Source of the DNA: Strongylocentrotus droebachiensis
Taxonomy: Eukaryota; Echinodermata; Echinoidea; Camarodonta; Strongylocentrotidae
Direction of reading: 5' to 3'
DNA length: 64,000 nucleotides
Assembly: GCA_035222895.1 (NCBI GenBank)
Contig: JAVYIG010002723.1
Location: 1-64,000, forward strand
Positions 1-11,269 of this stretch are shown piece after piece. The notes beneath the pieces were generated by a model that was given only the letters and a program-made list of their open reading frames with translations, was not told where the DNA came from and searched no databases. Every line of letters starts with the position of its first letter. Positions within the stretch are counted from its first letter, which is position 1. A program made the position numbers and the translations under genes.

Positions 1-966
1 CCATGGTCTGTTCTTTTAAAAACCTTTTCTTCAAGACACAACATTCAGTTGAGAGAACCCCCCCCCCCCCAAAAAAAAAAAAAAAAGAAAAAAAAAAGAA
101 AGAAGGTCTGACTGATTTGGAGAGATGACAAATGCCCCGACAGGAAGGCACATCTGATCGAGCATCTGAACAGTCTGGTGGGCCTGAAGCCACAAAACAT
201 ATGCCCAATGTTACTCAGTCAGCACTATCTTCTTCTTTCTCTCTCCTCTTTTAATTCGTTTCTGTTTTGTGCGTGTGGGTTTCTTCTTCTCTCTCTCTCC
301 TCTTTTAATTTGATTCTGTTTTGTGTGTAGATGTGTGCATGTAATCCAAAAGCATGTTCTTTTTCTGTAATACAATAAGTAATGTTTGAGGAGGAAGTGT
401 AAGTACAGTCCTCCTCCCCCCCCCCAAAAAAAAAAAAATTAAAAAAAATGTGTGCATGTGTGTATGTGGTTGTGTGTGATGAGTGCATGTCCAGAAATAC
501 TGAAGTGATAAATTCAATCTTTTACTCTGGGGAGAATTGATTTGATTTTTATCTACCGAAACATCAAGTTCATGAGAAGGCTATGGAAGATGACAATATG
601 TCTACCGATCGAAAGCCAATTACAGGGAGTTCACTCACACTCAATTAAAACAGAGTTAACATCATTTTGGCTCTCAACAGATGAAAACCGAGAGTTAATG
701 CTAACTTTGTTGGTGGTGATTGTAATAACGATATGGATTAAAATGATAATGAGGATATGATGAAAATTGTGATGTTCACAATGGTTTTGATAATGAAAAT
801 CATTCTGTATTTCTGAAACACTTATAATACTCATATTTCTTTATTGCTATTGGTTATCTTGATGTTCCAAATAAATTCAAAAGATTATTTTGTCTCTTGG
901 AGACATAAGAGTATTGTGTAAAATAGTAATGTAGTATGACTCTTCTGGCTCAAAAGAGGGAATTAG
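1..966. other. Gene-free stretch with low-complexity runs and one duplicated block
   Basis: No coding signal is recognisable. C-run/A-run pairs lie at about 59-106 and 416-448. About 229-335 holds two adjacent copies of a ~53-bp pyrimidine-rich unit, each ending near TTTCTGTTTTGTG. Position 651-683 is a right half-copy of the dispersed palindrome described in the findings. Confidence 0.6.
651..683 (+). repeat. Half-copy of the dispersed 75-bp palindrome
   Basis: It reads as a diverged version of the right arm (consensus GAGTTAATGCCCTTCTGGCT, then CCAAACAGATG), with GAGTTAAC at the left and CAACAGATG at the right. The left arm is not recognisable. Calling it a decayed copy is inference from similarity to the copies at 25500 and 62118. 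Confidence 0.5.
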
Positions 967-1340
967 TTAAAGGTAAAGACCAGTATTGGAAACGCCCCAA
1001 TTTCAAAAAATGGAATGGAAGCTCTCATTACCAATCATGTGAAAGAATATGTTTTGACTAATACATGATGATAACAAATTTGCCGGGAAACCGCCTACTA
1101 ATTCATATATTTGGTAAATTTGTTTCTCTCATGGTCTGTGAGAGATATAGGGTAGTCCCATATACATCTTTCTGTGTATAGTGCTTGTAACTTTACGAAG
1201 AATGGGCCAAATTTCTTATCATTTTGATGATTCCAGAACCTTGCAGATGCTAGATGCTAGATGATCAACCTTTTCTGATCGATTCCACAACGTTTCTTTC
1301 ACAATGCAATCGCATGACCATAACTGGTCTTTACCTTTAA
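967..1340 (+). mobile_element. 374-bp TTAA-flanked MITE, copy 1
   Basis: TTAA at 967-970 is followed by AGGTAAAGACCAGTAT. The right end reads ACTGGTCTTTACCT and is followed by TTAA at 1337-1340, giving 14-bp inverted termini inside a TTAA target duplication, the signature of piggyBac-type insertion. There is no coding capacity. A copy of the same length and orientation lies at 49999-50372 and differs at only a handful of positions, so both are fairly young. The piggyBac assignment rests on the TTAA alone; another superfamily with a TA or TTAA preference is possible. Confidence 0.85.
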
Positions 1341-1644
1341 AGCAACAACAAAAAATCTACTGAAAAGTACTGCTAATGCCTTTATGCAGGAATCTACAAT
1401 TTCAAAGGCCTAAAGACTACACAGAAGAGACATTACACATAAAAATGTTAAATGTTACATACTGTTTTTATATTTACTCAGACACATGCATCCTTCCATC
1501 TCACTGAATCTTTGCTGGCTCAATGGAGGCTATAACGTCAGAAGCAGGATATAAAAAGTGAATGAAAACAACTAGTCTCGTCCCGAGACATTTGAATTCC
1601 TTCCTCTTTGTAATAGCCAGAGCAGGACAAAAGCGAGGTCCCAA

Positions 1645-2130
1645 TGACAGGCAGTAAACTTAAAGTTTAGCTCATGATTTTAAACTCCATGGCTATCGAG
1701 ATCTTGAAGTAAAGGATTGTTTGGGCACAATTTGAAAACAAATTTTAAACCACAATAATCTAATAATAAATGCAAAAACTATGAGTGGTAGGGGGCCCTC
1801 ACTAGAAGTTATGTGCTGACCAGATGCAATTAACTTTAAGGTTTTGTCAGCTTGTAGTTATGAATGCCTGCCAAGCTTGTAGTTTAAAACCTCAATAGTC
1901 CTTATCAGACTGAGGTATTCTCGACATATGCGGGATATGCAACTGCGGGCTGATGAAGTCGCAAATTAGCTGGCCAATTTGAGATCAAATGGCGGGTTAT
2001 TTTGTGGTCTGGTGAGGACAGGCATAATCAGTCATTGTTTTGGTGCTGTGAGACCAACATCGTTGTTTAAATCGTCAAAGTTTTGCAAACTTGAAGATTA
2101 AAACAACATCAGTGCCGTGCAAACATAGCT
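1645..2130 (+). repeat. Diverged dispersed repeat, copy 1
   Basis: Stretches such as AACTTAAAGTTTAGCT, GCTTGTAGTTTAAAA and GTTTTGCAAACTT recur in the same order and orientation at 43690-43985. The two are old, diverged copies of one unnamed interspersed repeat. This copy is interrupted by the MITE fragment at 1925-2023. There is no coding potential and the ends are unclear. Confidence 0.45.
1925..2023 (-). mobile_element. Truncated MITE fragment of the 51357 family
   Basis: The sequence GGGCTGATGAAGTCGCAAAT, then TAGCTGGCCAATTTGAGATC, matches the inner part and one end of the element at 51357-51763 (reverse orientation) and of the copy at 8812-9235. It ends in GTGAGGACAGGC, the degenerate terminal repeat. 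The other half is missing. It sits inside the older repeat at 1645-2130, so it inserted later. Confidence 0.6.
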
Positions 2131-2654
2131 CATGTTGTATATGGGGAGGCATTTCTCTATCAAAATATCAAAGTGGAAGGATGTTCACAGAGAGAGAATT
2201 ACTCATAGTTCTCTCAAAACCATCAGCATATCACCTTAAAGTGTGACTCATACTGTATCAAGTAAAGGTGACCATGATTGGCACAGGATCCATAAATCAT
2301 TTCTCAATCAAGGGTAAAATTGTTCAATAAAAACTGTTGAGCTATATTTAAAAGAACTACCGATACTGAACATTTATATCTGAGAGTCTTCTCAGAACCA
2401 TCTTTGAAATTGCATCCATGAATCTTTGACAGAAACATAAATTGTACTTGAAAATTTCAAGTTGAATCATGTGATGTGGCTGTAACAATAATATGCTTAT
2501 ATGAGTGATACTGGATTGCTCTTTTGAAAGTGTGCAACAGGTTTCTTGATACAACATAAGTAATACTGAGCCAATATAATCTAAGCGATTTTTTGCAATA
2601 TGCTCATGATATTTGTTTCTATACAAATCTTGAGAACGAGAAGGATGTAAGCTC
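2131..2654. other. Unique AT-rich sequence, nothing recognised
   Basis: No open frame with family resemblance, no terminal repeats and no tandem structure could be seen on either strand. Confidence 0.5.
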
Positions 2655-2897
2655 AAATCTCTTTACCCAACATTAATGCCCTTCTGACCCTCAGTAAAGG
2701 CCTTGATCTTTCTTTACAGACATGTTATAAGCTCTCTATATATTTCATGCCCACGCTTTATCAAATCATTACATCAGTTTGCTATAATAGTTATGATAAA
2801 TTGATATTGGTCATACATGTATATCATGCTATACATTCATATCTGACATTATGCCAGTCTTTGGACAATACTGCATTGCTTTCATAATCTACTAATA

Positions 2898-2949
2898 ACC
2901 AAAAGGGCGTTAACTTATATCATTTTACACAAAATGAATGCCCTTCTGG
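2898..2949 (+). repeat. Dispersed palindrome, full copy
   Basis: The left arm AAAAGGGCGTTAAC and right arm GAATGCCCTTCTGG face each other across an AT-rich loop that includes TTATATCATTTTACAC. The left arm carries G where the consensus has A, which turns an A-T pair into a G-T wobble and does not break the stem. Confidence 0.6.
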
Positions 2950-3140
2950 AAGTTCTGGCTCATATATAGCAGACAGTTTGACCTCTCTTCATGGGTAAAT
3001 GCATGAACCCTCTATATATCTGATAGCCATGGTCTGTCAAATGATTAGATCAGATTAAAATCTGACCCCCTTGTTAAATTCTATTCCTTTCATATCTGAC
3101 ACCTTGTCAGTATTTACACGATATGGTGTCACCTATATAG

Positions 3141-3206
3141 TTTGTTTAGAATCAAAAGGGCATTAAGTCATATCCTGTTACACAGAATTAATGCATTTCT
3201 GACTCT
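3141..3206 (+). repeat. Dispersed palindrome, full copy
   Basis: The arms are TCAAAAGGGCATTAAG and GAATTAATGCATTTCTGA, with the family's usual loop (TCATATCCTGTTACACA). The right arm has lost two of the GCCC pairs. It lies at a unit junction of the 255-bp tandem repeat. Confidence 0.6.
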
Positions 3207-3599
3207 TATCGTAGATTTTTTTCTCCATGAAAATGGGTGCTATACACCGTCATGGTCTGTCAAATGATTAGATCACACTAAACTTTCACTCCCTGCTCTT
3301 AAATTCTATTCCATTCATATCTGACACTCTGCCAGTATTTACACAATACAGTGTCACCTGGAAATGGGTTCTGACATGTATGCATCAAAGCATTACTATA
3401 TAAAACCATTTTTTTGCCAGATTGTATTACAACGATGCTCTTTGGCATGCACTGAACAGGATGGGGTTACAGGGGAGGAGTAGGCAAATGAGACGGGTGC
3501 CAAAAAAGGTGTGGTAGATTGGTTCATATTCAGGGTTTTCTCACTTTTCTGAACCATAAAGTGTATCAGCATGCAAAGGGTATGTGAGTGTGGTAGAGA

Positions 3600-3624
3600 A
3601 AAAGAGAATGAGGGATAGAGAAAC

Positions 3625-3695
<71 letters not shown>

Positions 3696-3774
3696 CAGAA
3701 AGAGAGAGAGGGAGAGAGAGAGAGAGAGAGGGGGGATAGAGAGAGAGAGGGGGATGGAGAGAGAGAGAGAGGGG

Positions 3775-3854
<80 letters not shown>

Positions 3855-3890
3855 AAGGAGGGGTGGGAGAAAAAGAGAGAAAAAAGGAGG
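3600..3890 (+). repeat. (AG)n microsatellite, ~290 bp
   Basis: It is nearly pure purine on the plus strand, mainly AG with interspersed AAAG and GGGGGA variants. Long open frames of Ser/Leu or Glu/Arg across it are artefacts of the dinucleotide repeat. Confidence 0.95.
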
Positions 3891-3894
3891 CCAT

Positions 3895-5239
3895 ACATAT
3901 GTGTTTACTTCTTCATCTTTTTTTTCTTCATCATCATTTTATGTTCCACTAGTGTCATGTTGTGATGGACTTGTGTGCCATGTATAGGAAGCCACCATTA
4001 ATTATTCTGATTATCAACTTAAGATAGAGGAAAAATGAGTGCAGATAGGAAAAAAATTGGACATATACAGAGAAAAGGGGATAGAACCAGGAAAGAGAAA
4101 GAAGAAGACAATAACATTAGAGATCTAGAAAAGGAGAGAGCTAGCAGGGTACAGAGAATTGGGGATAAATATGAATAAAAGATGGAGAGAATTAAGGAGG
4201 GGAGGGGTAACATGAAAATATAGAGGAAGAGTGTGGGTGACGGACCGAGAGCACATGATGAAAATATCAAGACCTATGCCAAGTATGTAACTGACATTTA
4301 TTATCTTTTCCCACTTTTCCCCCCAATTTAACAAGAAAAAGAGAAAAATTATATTTTGTCTTAAAAGAGGATCACAGTGGAAGCTACAGTCTACATTATT
4401 TCCTATCATTAAATCAGGATGAAACAGTTTTATTTTTTCATTACAAGCCTTTTCCTTAAAATGTTTTTCAAATTCCAAGTACCCAAATTGGCTCAGGCGC
4501 CCAAAGGGGAATGTGATGCAAGGAGCTTTTGTCATATACATGTATTCACATATATTTCACTAGGGATAAATGTGTCTCATTACTAGCAATTAATTCAAGA
4601 ATTGTGACCTCGTTATGTTTCCATCCATCATCTTATAATCAGGTTCAGTTTTTCTTTCTTCATTTTGTAGATATTTTGTCCACTTATGTTACATATTCAT
4701 TCATCCTTGTTTTAGAAATCAGGTTATAAGATGATAAATCAATCAAATTTTCTAGTGACAATTCTAAAGATTAAGACTTATTCCTTTAGGTATTCAGTCA
4801 TCATCCATTTTCTTTCAATTATGATATATGAAATCAGTCACATTTCCTTGAAGTGTTTGTGACCAATCTATCCTTGTATTCAGTGAAAAAAATGCACGGG
4901 GGCTAAGGGCCAATTAGCCCCCGAAATGCTAAAAAGGGCCCCCAAAAGTCATAAAAGAGCTCCAAAAAATGTGCATAGAGTTCAATGCAAAATAAGCAAG
5001 CTTGAAAAGTAGCCCCCCAAATGTTTTAAGTATTTTTTCCCCTGCTTGTATTCATCCGTCCTCTTCAAGCATATTGCATAGAATTTCTCATATTTTCCAG
5101 AAATAATCAACTTCTTCAGTGATCATGAATCCTTTTTATTTCTTCATTAGTTATGAATGAGCAAGTATTTTTTTCTAACGACAACTTTCTAGGAATGTCT
5201 GTGACGTTTTCCATCTGCTGAGAGCGAGCAATTTATCAG
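3895..5239. other. Gene-free stretch with purine-rich block and small palindrome
   Basis: 4020-4255 is a plus-strand purine-rich block without clear periodicity. 4898-4922 is a GC-rich 9-bp-arm palindrome (GGGGGCTAA and TTAGCCCCC). The ~150 bp around it (4890-5040) has several G or C runs, unlike its surroundings, but no terminal repeats that define an element. No gene is recognised. Confidence 0.5.
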
Positions 5240-5690
5240 TTATTACTTTCACAGTGTTATAACACCTTCTAGCTCTTAGCATATATTTTTCTTTTTTCAT
5301 TCAGCATTCATTCTCTTTTTCAATAAATAAAAATCACATTTGTTTACAAAATATAAAAAGAGTTAATATCCCCCTTGCTCTCAGATACACATTTATGAAT
5401 TCCTTCACCTTTCCCTTTTTTTTCTTCTATAGATGAGAAAATGTATCCCCCAAAATAAGAAGATATACACAGTTAACACCCATCCAACTCGCTGAAGGTT
5501 AGGATCATTTTTGATTCGTTGTGGATCCATTTTCAATCAGGTTATGAGAAATTTATCATATTAGAAATGAAGATTAACAGTGTTAATGCCCTTTTGGCTC
5601 TAAGCAGACACTTGTATGAATTTCTTTGTTCATTCCCATCCCTTTTCAATTAGATTATGAGAAAATGTATAACATAAAAAAAGTGATAAA
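5240..5690 (+). repeat. Degenerate ~110-bp tandem array carrying palindrome half-sites
   Basis: Units beginning near 5250, 5361, 5471 and 5579 each start with GTTAAYRCCC-like sequence followed by CTCT or GCTC. They run through a TTCATTC-rich stretch to TTATGAGAAAATGTAT or a variant of it. Each unit start resembles the right arm of the dispersed palindrome; the best is 5577-5610 (GTTAATGCCCTTTTGGCTCT). The sequence around 4570-4860 may hold older units. Confidence 0.5.
5577..5610 (+). repeat. Half-copy of the dispersed palindrome
   Basis: GTGTTAATGCCCTTTTGG followed by CTCTAAGCAGACA is the right arm, including the outer GCAGACA. No facing left arm is seen within 60 bp upstream. Confidence 0.55.
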
Positions 5691-5814
5691 GATGTGATGA
5701 TTATAAGGGCTTGAACAATATGCCTTCTGTGATGACAATGATGTTCCTTCCTCTTGCTCATCTCTGCATCTCCCACAGGAGAGGAAGAGACAAACAACAG
5801 GGGTACAGAGGATG

Positions 5815-5852
5815 GGAAAGGATGACACAGACAGAGAGAGAGAATGAAGTAT

Positions 5853-5916
<64 letters not shown>

Positions 5917-6420
5917 TACCATGGATATGCTAAGAGAGAACAGATTTAAAAAAAAGGGGATAAAAAGAGGAGAGAACAGAGAAAAATATAATTGCAAAAA
6001 TGAAATATAGATATACCTGGGCAAAAGAGATGCAGAACAGAGAGAAATATAATTGCAAAAATGAATATAGATATACCTAGGTAAGAGAGATGCCGAACAG
6101 AAGGGTTAATAAATAAGAAAGCGCGATGGAGAGATAGAAATAGAAAAAGGGAGAGAGGGGGAGAGAGAAGGAGAAAGAGACAGAGAGCTATTTAGATAGA
6201 CAAGGAGGAAGATACACAAAACAAAAAGAAACACAAAGAGAAGAGACATACAAAAAGAGAAAAAAGTAGAACTGAGGTGAAACGAGGAGACACAAAACAC
6301 AGAAAGAGTGAGGAAGACAGAGAAAAAAGATGAGTGAGACTGGTTGCCAAATTTCCAGGGAAGGAAGAACAAAACATGACACAGAATGAATAAGAACCTG
6401 AAAACTTAGACACAGACAGA
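5815..6420 (+). repeat. Purine-rich (AG)n tract with local duplication
   Basis: A pure AG core at 5862-5918 is followed by a purine-rich tract to about 6420. A ~60-bp block ending in ATGAAATATAGATATACCTG is repeated with small changes at 5978-6019 and 6040-6080. There is no coding content. Confidence 0.75.
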
Positions 6421-6479
6421 AAGAGAATACAAAAGGTGTTTTTCTCCCTGAAGAGACCAGACAGTATCAAATTCTACCA

Positions 6480-8811
6480 AACAAACATCTATATGAGTAT
6501 ATTCTAAGTCTGTCCAAGTGCTACGGTGTTAGCATCCTAAATTGTAGCAGAATTTGGCAAAGGCTTTATTCTGCGGGTAAAGACACAAAATCACCTAGGG
6601 AAATACGATGAGACATCTTCATAAGCAATTAAGCTATATGCAAAATATTATAATTTTTGTTGGCAATACCATCAGCCTATGGTCTTTTAGACAAGTCCTT
6701 AGGAGATTTTCTGAAGAGAGGTTTTCCCAAGGGGGATGATTTCCATGGTAATTAATATGGTATTTTTTGTGATTTCGTTTTTTTTACCAGGATTTAAAAA
6801 ATTATATTTTGAGAGGTCTTCTACTGTTTACCACAGCTGAATCACCGACTGCTCCTATTTTTCTTCAAAACCAGCAACAATTAATATCTATCTCCAACAT
6901 CAAACCCTTTAGGTGACGAAACCAGAAACATTGCTCATTCTAGAGGAGGAAGATGATTCTGACTAAAGAGCTTATGGGTGTGATAGGTAACTCCTTCATT
7001 ATCCTCCCTCAGGCTTAAGTCTGGATTAGAGATGTCATTATCTATCTAGCAAAATTCACTGGTAACTGTAGTTTTGTTGGCAAAATCTGATACATCGAAA
7101 CCCTTCCTGGTGATTGTAGCTTTTAGGGCAAACAAGAGGTCATCATGACCAGCCCCCTCCCCCCTCCTCCCTCCCCCTCCTTTCCCACCCCTCCTCTCAA
7201 CGTCATCATCCAATACTGTATGCCCAAGGTATTGGACAGATAACTCTTGTTTTGCTTCATACTTTCTGACCAATATTTTGGAATATTTTGCATTGTGGGG
7301 AGTTGTATTAAAAAAATAATGTTCATTACCTTTCAGGTGATAACAATGCTGTGTAAACTGTAAACAATATAATTGTTTTATAACTATTAAGTAGAATATG
7401 CACACACAAAGGAGATGAAATATTCACATCAAAAATCCATATTCCTACATGTAATGTGACATTTCTGTGTCACATTCTCCGGCAACAATTACACTGTGGT
7501 CAATGTCATCCACTAATAGAATCCCCAACTCAAACCCTTGACCATTTACTATACCTAACGCTTACCTAAACTAAACCTAACCTAAAAAAAGGTGCAACCC
7601 CCAACCCTTTACCTAATAAATCCCAGAGTGAAAGTCACCTGAGCAAATATCATCAAAGCAAGTGTCACCAGAGCAAACGTCTACCGGTAGTTAGTGATGA
7701 AACAAGGAACCGGTCAATGAGGTCAAGCCCCAAAACAAGTCCGTAAAGATCTTGTCACATCAGTAAAAAGAAAGTGCCTGAATCTACAGTCTTCTGATTA
7801 CACACGTCTTTGATACTAATCTTGGACTGAACAAAGCAATCTATTTTAGTTGGGTACCTGTATGCATCACAGGTCTTCCTGAAACTTGAGGCGACTAATA
7901 TCAGTGGAAGCATGAATAATCGGTGATAATTTCAGAAGAAAAAAAGAAAGAAGCAAATCTGATCATGCCATGCTGCATCAATAGTGCGGGGTGAGCCGCA
8001 AACATGGACCACATGTTTCTCGGAACCTAGTCAGGTTTGAATTTCAATCCATGAACGCGAACAGGAAACGGACATTGGCAAGTAACAAGGAGAGAGAGCT
8101 CTCACGACAGGGCAATCCCTTCCCCTCTTAGTGCTCGCTTGGGGCTAAACATGTGGAGCTTGATCTGTCTTTCCCCCTCCACTCGATCAACCCTCAGCGT
8201 ATCTTGAACAATGACAAAGATCTTGTCTCCTCTGCAGAAAAACTTTGGGAAAAGTAACTTCTAGAACTTATTAAAGAGAGTCATCACATGCAGACATTTC
8301 TTGGCAGCATCCAAGCCAATTTAGCAGGAATATTGCAGGATCTTAATGTAATCTTATAACCACTGATACCTTTCATCCTTATCAGCTGCTAGGTCCTGAC
8401 TAAGTTCATAAATGACCCTCTTTGGGAATGAATATGGAAGGTGTGTTAGTAGCCAGAACATGCTTTGAGATCAGAAGCTGACATTAAAGACTCCTGAATG
8501 ATGAACTCTGTGATTTCAAGTCTTCAAGAACTTATATTTACTTTGCATATCAACAAACTTTTGCAACATGCAACCTTGTGATGATCGACATTGTCATGTC
8601 AAATAACTTGCAAATTTCAAGTATTTGATGTTGTGATTTATATAACTTAAATATTTCATGGCATGAACATAATCTTCAACAACTCACAAAATTCAGTGCA
8701 CTTTTACACAAAACAAAAGTTTAAGGACTTTACAGTAGGTTTCGACCGTATGCCAGAAATTCTTCAGGGTCCAGTACTTCCAGAGAACTAACTTCCCAAA
8801 AGGTATGTGTT
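6480..8811. other. Mostly unique intergenic sequence
   Basis: No gene is recognised. 7142-7199 is a C-rich run whose minus strand holds repeated G-tracts. 7548-7620 has irregular CCTAA repeats. 7850-8250 is less AT-rich and non-repetitive, so if anything here is a conserved regulatory block or cryptic exon it is most likely there, but nothing in the sequence identifies it. Confidence 0.4.
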
Positions 8812-9235
8812 CATCAGGTCGAGATTGCCAAATAGCCTGCAATTTCTGAATTGGGAAATGAGCCCGAAGTTACAAATCGCGTCTTCATCAGCTCGAGACT
8901 GGACAGGTTTCGAGAAATTAGCTCAAGATATTTTGCTCAGCGTTCGGGCATACTGCAAGTTTTCGGGCTGGTGAAAACTCATCGGACAAATAGCAGGATA
9001 TTTTGGCAAATAGTGAGGTATTTTGCAAACTAGCCCAAGATATCTTGGGATGATTATGATCATGACCAAATATCCCGCTAATTACAACTGTGGGCTGATG
9101 AAGACGCAAACATTGTAATAAGCGCTATAGAAATATAATGTATTATTATTATTATTATTATTAGCTGGATAATTTGCGATCAGGATAGTTAAAATAGCGG
9201 GTTATTAGGCAATCTTGAGCTGATGAAGACAGGCC
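8812..9235 (-). mobile_element. MITE of the 51357 family, full-length diverged copy
   Basis: Read on the minus strand it follows the 51357-51763 element end to end. Shared blocks include GAGATTGCCAAATA, ACAAATCGCGTCTT, AGATATTTTGCTCAGCGTT and AGATATCTTGGGAT. Its own ends (GGTATGTGTTCATCAGGTCG and GATGAAGACAGGCC) are a degenerate inverted pair. It is clearly older than the 51-kb copy and is interrupted at 9111 by a retroposon tail. No target duplication can be resolved. Confidence 0.8.
9111..9162 (+). mobile_element. Very short retroposon tail insertion ending in (TTA)n
   Basis: Compared with the 51-kb MITE copy, about 52 bp are inserted between GACGCAAA and AGCTGGAT. The insert reads AATAAGCGCTATAGAAATAT and then (ATT)n. 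A related tail lies at 54881-54924. AGCGCT...(TTA)n endings are typical of 3' ends of LINE/SINE families, so this is probably a severely 5'-truncated retroposon insertion. Confidence 0.6.
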
Positions 9236-10565
9236 TTTTGTTGCCCAGATGTGCATGCCTCAGGAGCAAACTGGAAGTGGATCGAGAACGAGGGTTTCTG
9301 GGTCTGAGGAAAGGCGCAAGAAATGAACGGGTGAAGGGGTGGGTGTGGGAAGTGACCATCGAGACTACTTAGGGTCTAACAGCTAGCAGCAATTGTGAGG
9401 TATTATTAGTTCTTCGACATCTGCTTACATGTCACAAGCTATGACTAATTTAGCATCTGAGACAATAGGGAATGAGTGTGTGTTGCAGTTTAAGGGGTAC
9501 TGAAAAAAGAGGCATGGTCAAGGTTAGGGGGTAAAGAGTTCCTTGAGGAATAATGTAGTGACAAATGGCAGCATATGAGGAATATTTATACAAAACAGAA
9601 GCAACGAGCGAGCGAGAAGATCTTTGGTTTAGAGCAAGAAAGGCTGTACAACTCATCATAGTCTACATAGAGCTAACACACTTCTGGTTGTCAATACATG
9701 ATGTGAAAGTGCAAAGGAAGGCATGTTATTGAAAGAGAAAGAGAAAGTGTAATTAAATATGAATCAGTTTGAAGGACAATTTCAGTCTTCAGGAACTAAG
9801 AGCCTTATCATCAATTCCCTTTGAAAAGGTTTCCAATCCTTTAATGCCAAAAATAAAGTGATTTGCTTTTTTTTAATATCTGGATTATTCTCAAGCTTAT
9901 GTATTTAGTCTGTTTGTTTTTTTCCTTCCTTTTCTTTGAAGCCTGAAGGTAAAGTTTGTTTACCGGTACATCTGTTCAGAACCTCCAAAGAAAATTATAT
10001 ATCAAAAAGAATTAAAGATGTGAAAGAATAAAAGATTTGAAACTCTTTTGATAATTGAGGCACTTAATTCCTTGATAAATTGAAAAATATTTCAAACATA
10101 GACCACTTTCAATCAGAAGAAACACTTGACAAACATATCAACAAACACCATGACACTAATTCTAGCTGTCACTAGGCTTATTTTCTTTTTTTGATACCTA
10201 GCATCACTTCCATCATAGCAGATTTAGCTGTTCTCTTTTCTTAATAAGAAATGTCAACACCTCATAATCCATCAAGTTCACATGCCTCAAGCAAAGAATA
10301 TGATTTATGATCTGAAGTTTCACTTCTTTTGTTCTTTATATGCATCATTTTCCTGTGGAAGATAACTATTATGAAGTAAAAGGAAGAAAGAAAAAAATTG
10401 AACCCACAGATATAAAATCTTACCTTATAAATACAGAATCTGAATAAAAGCTCCCATGGACAATCATACTAATTTTGTATGATGAATTTGTCATCCTTTG
10501 TCAAAAGTCAACAGAAAGTCTGGACCTCTGGAACTCCCTTTGACCCTCTCCATCTTAATCATCCC
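9236..10565. other. Unique intergenic sequence, nothing recognised
   Basis: AT-rich sequence without repeats or convincing coding frames. A TACCGGTA octamer lies at 9961-9968 (see findings). Confidence 0.5.
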
Positions 10566-10580
10566 CTATCACCCCCTATC

Positions 10581-10619
<39 letters not shown>

Positions 10620-10745
10620 TCTCTCTCCTTCCCCTTCTCTCTCTCTCTTACTCTCTTTCTCTCTCTCCTCTCTCTCTCTCCCCCTCTCTATTTCTCCTTC
10701 ACTCCTTCTTACCTCACACCCTTCCCCCTCCTCCTCTCTCTCTCT
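10566..10745 (+). repeat. (TC)n microsatellite
   Basis: Almost pure pyrimidine (CT/CCCT). It is the target into which the hAT-like MITE at 10746 inserted. Confidence 0.9.
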
Positions 10746-10875
10746 CAGGCACGTAGCCAGAGTTTGATGTTTGGGGGGGGGGGGGGGGCACATACATGTA
10801 ATCAATCGAGGTAAAAAAAGGGGTCTACAACATTTCAACCGATCCCCCCCCCCCCCCCCCGTGGCTACGTGCCTG
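10746..10875. mobile_element. hAT-like MITE, ~130 bp
   Basis: The ends are perfect inverted repeats: CAGGCACGTAGCCA at the left and TGGCTACGTGCCTG at the right. Internal G-run (10776-10788) and C-run (10843-10860) face each other. The flanks are CTCTCTCT on both sides, which fits an 8-bp hAT target duplication but cannot be told from the surrounding microsatellite. It has no coding capacity and would depend on an autonomous partner. Confidence 0.85.
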
Positions 10876-10889
10876 CTCTCTCTGTCTCA

Positions 10890-11265
10890 GGGCGCGTTCA
10901 TGCATGCTTGATTTTGAAGGTAGAATGAGCGATCTGAAACGCTCATCGTAAACGCTCATCGTGATCGCAGTTCCACGGTGTAGCTGTTCATGCTTACTTC
11001 TCTGGCTCATCCAGGCAATTCTCCTTGTATGGCATTGTGTGACCTTCACTGTGCATGCTACGTAGACCCACTAGAGGTCAGTGCGTTGACCCCATTTAAA
11101 CGCGTTTACAATTGTAAACGCATCTTTTTGTGAGTTTACGATCGGCGTTCGTGATCGCCGTTTTTCGGTGATTCTACAAAAGTGAGCATGAACGCAAGCG
11201 TGTTTTAAACTAAACACGTAACAGATGCCTGATTCTGGCCGTCAAAATCAAGCATGAACGCGGCC
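10890..11265. mobile_element. TIR element, ~376 bp, PIF/Harbinger-like
   Basis: The left end GGGCGCGTTCATGC...CTTGATTTTGA faces the right end TCAAAATCAAGCATGAACGC, then GGCC. Both sides are flanked by TCA (10887-10889 and 11266-11268), a possible 3-bp target duplication. Inside are a perfect 20-bp palindrome GCGTTTACAATTGTAAACGC (11102-11121) and subterminal AACGCTCATCGT motifs. The 3-bp TSD and GGG start suggest PIF/Harbinger, but this is weak evidence. Confidence 0.75.
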
Positions 11266-11269
11266 TCAG

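Larger units (their letters stand above)
2655..3375 (+). repeat. Diverged ~255-bp tandem repeat, about three units
   Basis: Units begin near 2668, 2934 and 3187. Each opens with ATTAATGCCCTTCTGA-like sequence and runs through a CTCTATATAT-like segment and a TCAAATNATTAGATCA segment to TTCATATCTGACA. Each unit junction carries the dispersed palindrome (full copies at 2898-2949 and 3141-3206). Units are clearly diverged, so the array is old. Confidence 0.6.
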
